This document shows positions 5,775 to 7,582 of a stretch of 7,582 bases of DNA, piece after piece. Below the pieces are notes generated by a model. The model did no database searches. It had not been told where the DNA came from and worked only from the letters and a program-made list of their open reading frames with translations. Each line of letters starts with the position of its first letter. Positions within the stretch are counted from its first letter, which is position 1. Position numbers and translations under genes: made by a program. Location: contig SCTV01000043.1 of the NCBI GenBank assembly GCA_004298345.1, positions 1 through 7,582 of the forward strand, written 5' to 3'. Source of the stretch: Patescibacteria group bacterium. GTDB taxonomy: Bacteria > Patescibacteriota > Minisyncoccia > Phycocordibacterales > PALSA-1337.

Positions 5775-6812
5775 TTAGAAGGTGATCTCTTTGGCCTTAC
5801 GATCAAATGAAATTGAAAAATCATACTCGGTACTTTGGAGGATCTCTCGAGAATTTTCGACAGCAACACTTACTTGAGCACTTCCCGCATCGGCTTCGCT
5901 GCTTCTCCTTAGAGTAACGCGATTTTTCTTTGCCGCTCCGCCGATGTCAGTGCCATTCATGCTCCAGACATAGTCAAGGTTTGCCACGGTCGGCGTTTTA
6001 CCTGAAAAGAAGTATGGTATGGTCACAAAGGTTGCCTCATCGGTGGTCAGAGGAAATGTGTCGAGAATCGCTTTGTTGTAGAGCACTCCGTACAGCGGAT
6101 CGTCTTGATAGATGAGAAGTTGTGGTCTTTCTGGATCGAGCTCAATACTCTCTGTAGCCCGGGTGCCATCGGCCAAGGATGATGCTTCGACAGAGATTTC
6201 TGTAGCCTTTGGTACAATACTTCCTCTAAAAGTGTAACTATCCTTGCCATAACCTGAGTCACTTCCCTGCACCTCTCCATCTACACTCCATTTGTAGACA
6301 AGATTTTTAGCACTCAGTTTTTTGCCATTAGTGCCGACCATATTTGGAATTGCTACCACCGTGACAAAGCCCTGGTTTACATAGCTAGCCTTGCCTTTGT
6401 AAAAAGGTGGGACGTATCCACTGGTCTCCCAAACTAGGTCTACTTCTCCTGGTCGGACCAAAATATTTTTGCGCACCACTTTTCCAGAGAGAGTGGCGAT
6501 CACAATATCTATAGACGATGTTGTTCCGAGAGCTCCGGTGCGAAATTCAAAATGGGTTAGGCCGACGGCCTTTTGCATCTGTTTATTGTTTAAATACCAA
6601 GTAATAGTTGAACGGTCGAGATCGATAGAATAATTTTTGATATCAACACTTACTCGGGTGTTTGGTCCCGGGTGTTGCGGTGCAAGCTCAATGTCAACAT
6701 TGTTGGGAATCACGTTCATTAGTTGTGCTTGCGCAGGGACACGTGGAGTACAAAACAAAACTCCAATGAGCAAAAAAAACAAAAAATAAGAGTAAACGGA
6801 GCGTAATTTCAT
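5775..6812 (-). CDS. Secreted protein with three tandem Ig/PKD-like domains
   Basis: The 345-residue protein starts with a clear Sec signal peptide (MKLRSVYSYF, hydrophobic to about 20, likely cut after AQA at 29). Cys21 is not in a proper lipobox (LFC). The mature part has three similar beta units, each with a Trp strand followed by a polar turn: TITWYLNNKQ (69-78), LVYKWSVDGEVQG (171-183) and LDYVWSMNGTDIGG (279-292). Each is followed by an alternating strand such as SIDIVIATLSG, EISVEASSLADG or AQVSVAVENS. This spacing fits Ig-like or PKD-like folds. Such domains usually mediate adhesion or act as spacers outside the cell. No TM anchor or catalytic motif is seen after the signal. It lies 13 nt after the small membrane protein gene and 5 nt before the pilin-like gene. 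It is probably an extracytoplasmic component of the same apparatus. Confidence 0.85.
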   Translation of the reverse strand: MKLRSVYSYFLFFLLIGVLFCTPRVPAQAQLMNVIPNNVDIELAPQHPGPNTRVSVDIKNYSIDLDRSTITWYLNNKQMQKAVGLTHFEFRTGALGTTSSIDIVIATLSGKVVRKNILVRPGEVDLVWETSGYVPPFYKGKASYVNQGFVTVVAIPNMVGTNGKKLSAKNLVYKWSVDGEVQGSDSGYGKDSYTFRGSIVPKATEISVEASSLADGTRATESIELDPERPQLLIYQDDPLYGVLYNKAILDTFPLTTDEATFVTIPYFFSGKTPTVANLDYVWSMNGTDIGGAAKKNRVTLRRSSEADAGSAQVSVAVENSREILQSTEYDFSISFDRKAKEITF

Positions 6813-6825
6813 TACTCATATTTTA

Positions 6826-7320
6826 TCACAGCCGTGGGCGGATGTCTTGCATTGACCTTTCGGGAACCTGTGGAGAATTGGAGGAGTCTGTCGTTTCGGT
6901 ATTGTTTGGCAAGGGTGGAGGACCAGACCTTCGGGTGTTGGTGGTCTCCGTGTTGCCACCCTTTGCGTTGGTGATTGCTTCTACGGCCATGCCAGCACCA
7001 GGGACTTTGGCCAGAGCTTCCTCGGCCTTGACGGTACCCCAGATAAACCATACGTCGAGTGACCAAAGAGGTAACGAATCGACAATAGGTATCATTTCCC
7101 CAATAAAAGTCGCCAACAAGGTCAGAATTCTTTTGGGACTTGCTAGTTTGACGCCTTGACTCCTTAGGAAAAAAGGAAGGGCTATGCCGACGGCAATGTC
7201 TATGAAACGGTTGACTGCAAGGCCAACAGCGAAAAAATCCAAGACTATTTGCAGTATGTCGATAAAAACTGCTAGTCCGATGAGTATTTTCCATCTAGTT
7301 TTGGTGAGGCGACAGGCCAT
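6826..7320 (-). CDS. Small multi-TM membrane protein with Pro-rich disordered tail
   Basis: The 164-residue protein is not assigned to a named family. It has hydrophobic segments at about 11-35, 37-53, 65-81 and 84-96, with few charges between them (VNRFID, FLRSQGVKLASPKR, GEMIPIVDSLPLWSLD). The C-terminal about 45 residues are hydrophilic and low complexity (NTETTNTRRSGPPPLPNN, then a Ser/Thr-rich end), likely disordered and possibly a docking tail. The start at 7320 is the first ATG of the open frame and gives a basic N-terminus (MACRLTKTRWK). There is no Shine-Dalgarno upstream. The TGA stop is 13 nt before the Ig-like gene. It is the first gene of the operon downstream of the inverted-repeat element, and probably a membrane subunit of the same system. 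Confidence 0.8.
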   Translation of the reverse strand: MACRLTKTRWKILIGLAVFIDILQIVLDFFAVGLAVNRFIDIAVGIALPFFLRSQGVKLASPKRILTLLATFIGEMIPIVDSLPLWSLDVWFIWGTVKAEEALAKVPGAGMAVEAITNAKGGNTETTNTRRSGPPPLPNNTETTDSSNSPQVPERSMQDIRPRL

Positions 7321-7358
7321 TTTGAAAATTTAAGGTTTAATTTTGGATTTTTTGAGCG

Positions 7359-7495
7359 ATTCTCCCTTTGTAAAGGCCGTCTACAGGTGTCGATCACAAA
7401 CGATCGACTCTGCACCTGAAGTCACCCTGGCGTGGAGGAATTTGAAATCTTTAAATCCCTCGACTAACGTCTGCTCCCTTTAGAAAAGGGAGAAT
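7359..7495. repeat. 137-bp inverted-repeat element, MITE-like and decayed
   Basis: ATTCTCCCTTT (7359-7369) is exactly complementary to AAAGGGAGAAT (7485-7495), and the match continues imperfectly inward for about 18 bp in total. Each end also folds on itself: CCTT/AAGG at 7365-7376, and CTCCCTTT/AAAGGGAG at 7474-7492 around a 3-nt loop. Between them is a hairpin, CAGGT (7384-7388) plus GTCGATC (7389-7395) facing GATCGAC (7402-7408) and ACCTG (7414-7418), with a bulge on one side. There is no ORF and no T-run terminator. The layout resembles small non-autonomous repeats in CPR genomes; that comparison is from memory and not a search. The 7474-7492 hairpin could also help end transcription of the upstream gene. 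Confidence 0.5.
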
Positions 7496-7502
7496 AATTA
7501 CT

Positions 7503-7582
7503 CTACTGATTCGCAAGCTCGTCTTTTGCTCGCTTGATCGCGAGCACCTGCTCAGGATTGGTGGTAATGATCTGGTCTTCGG
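7503..7582 (-). CDS. C-terminal fragment of an unknown gene
   Basis: The frame is open from the right window edge to a TAG at 7505-7503, giving 25 complete residues that end NPEQVLAIKRAKDELANQ. They look like a hydrophilic helical tail. The frame runs in the same direction as the operon, with normal-looking codons and a hairpin after the stop, so it is plausibly the end of a gene that lies mostly outside the window. It is too short to assign a family. It is separated from the operon by 182 bp of non-coding repeat, so it may be a separate transcription unit. Confidence 0.6.
   Translation of the reverse strand, partial: EDQIITTNPEQVLAIKRAKDELANQ

Noticed and set aside
6812..7294. Alternative minus-strand frame of 160 codons over the small membrane gene
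   Set aside because: Its composition (rich in His, Arg, Ser, Trp) is shadow-like. The other frame gives clean TM segments and better operon spacing.
7328..7356. Operon promoter just upstream of the ATG at 7320
   Set aside because: TTAAAT on the minus strand is a possible -10, but the matching -35 (CTCAAA) is poor. The true promoter could lie in the repeat element or further upstream.
7359..7495. CRISPR array or tRNA-like structure
   Set aside because: There are only two inverted ends and one internal hairpin, with no regular direct repeats or spacers and no cloverleaf or T-loop pattern.

Overview
The window looks like a chromosome segment from a Patescibacteria/CPR-type bacterium, most likely of Parcubacteria type. 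This is an inference. It rests on compact ribosomal and RNase P proteins, a short YidC with no large periplasmic domain, the near absence of Shine-Dalgarno motifs, and an operon built around a pilin-like 'T4SS_pilin' protein of the sort common in these genomes. TGA is used as a stop (6828-6826), which argues against the TGA=Gly code of Absconditabacteria/Gracilibacteria.

The left part is the classical bacterial origin neighbourhood. dnaA (1-1241, minus, C-terminus cut by the window edge) diverges from rpmH (1596-1730), rnpA (1872-2213) and yidC (2258-2989) on the plus strand. The 354-bp gap between dnaA and rpmH has no gene. It holds three DnaA-box-like 9-mers within 50 bp, a probable dnaA promoter, an AT-rich stretch, two perfect hairpins and a probable rpmH promoter only 7 bp from the rpmH ATG. 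It is the best candidate for oriC. A 124-bp element with nested perfect inverted repeats separates rpmH from rnpA.

Between the convergent yidC and the minus-strand operon (2990-3148) sit two back-to-back hairpins: a bidirectional terminator, then a perfect 25-bp stem.

The right part is one tightly packed minus-strand operon, read 7320 to 3149, with 13-, 5- and 5-nt gaps. It encodes a small multi-TM protein with a Pro-rich tail; a secreted protein with three Ig/PKD-like repeats; a secreted pilin-like protein with two TM helices, a long helical region and a C-terminal glycine-zipper; and a membrane-anchored protein with a low-complexity linker and a beta-propeller-like C-terminal domain. All four appear to act at or outside the membrane. 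The simplest reading is one envelope assembly or secretion apparatus, with the pilin-like protein as the membrane component and the Ig-like and propeller proteins as extracytoplasmic partners. Upstream lies a 137-bp inverted-repeat element resembling a decayed MITE, then the last 25 codons of another minus-strand gene.
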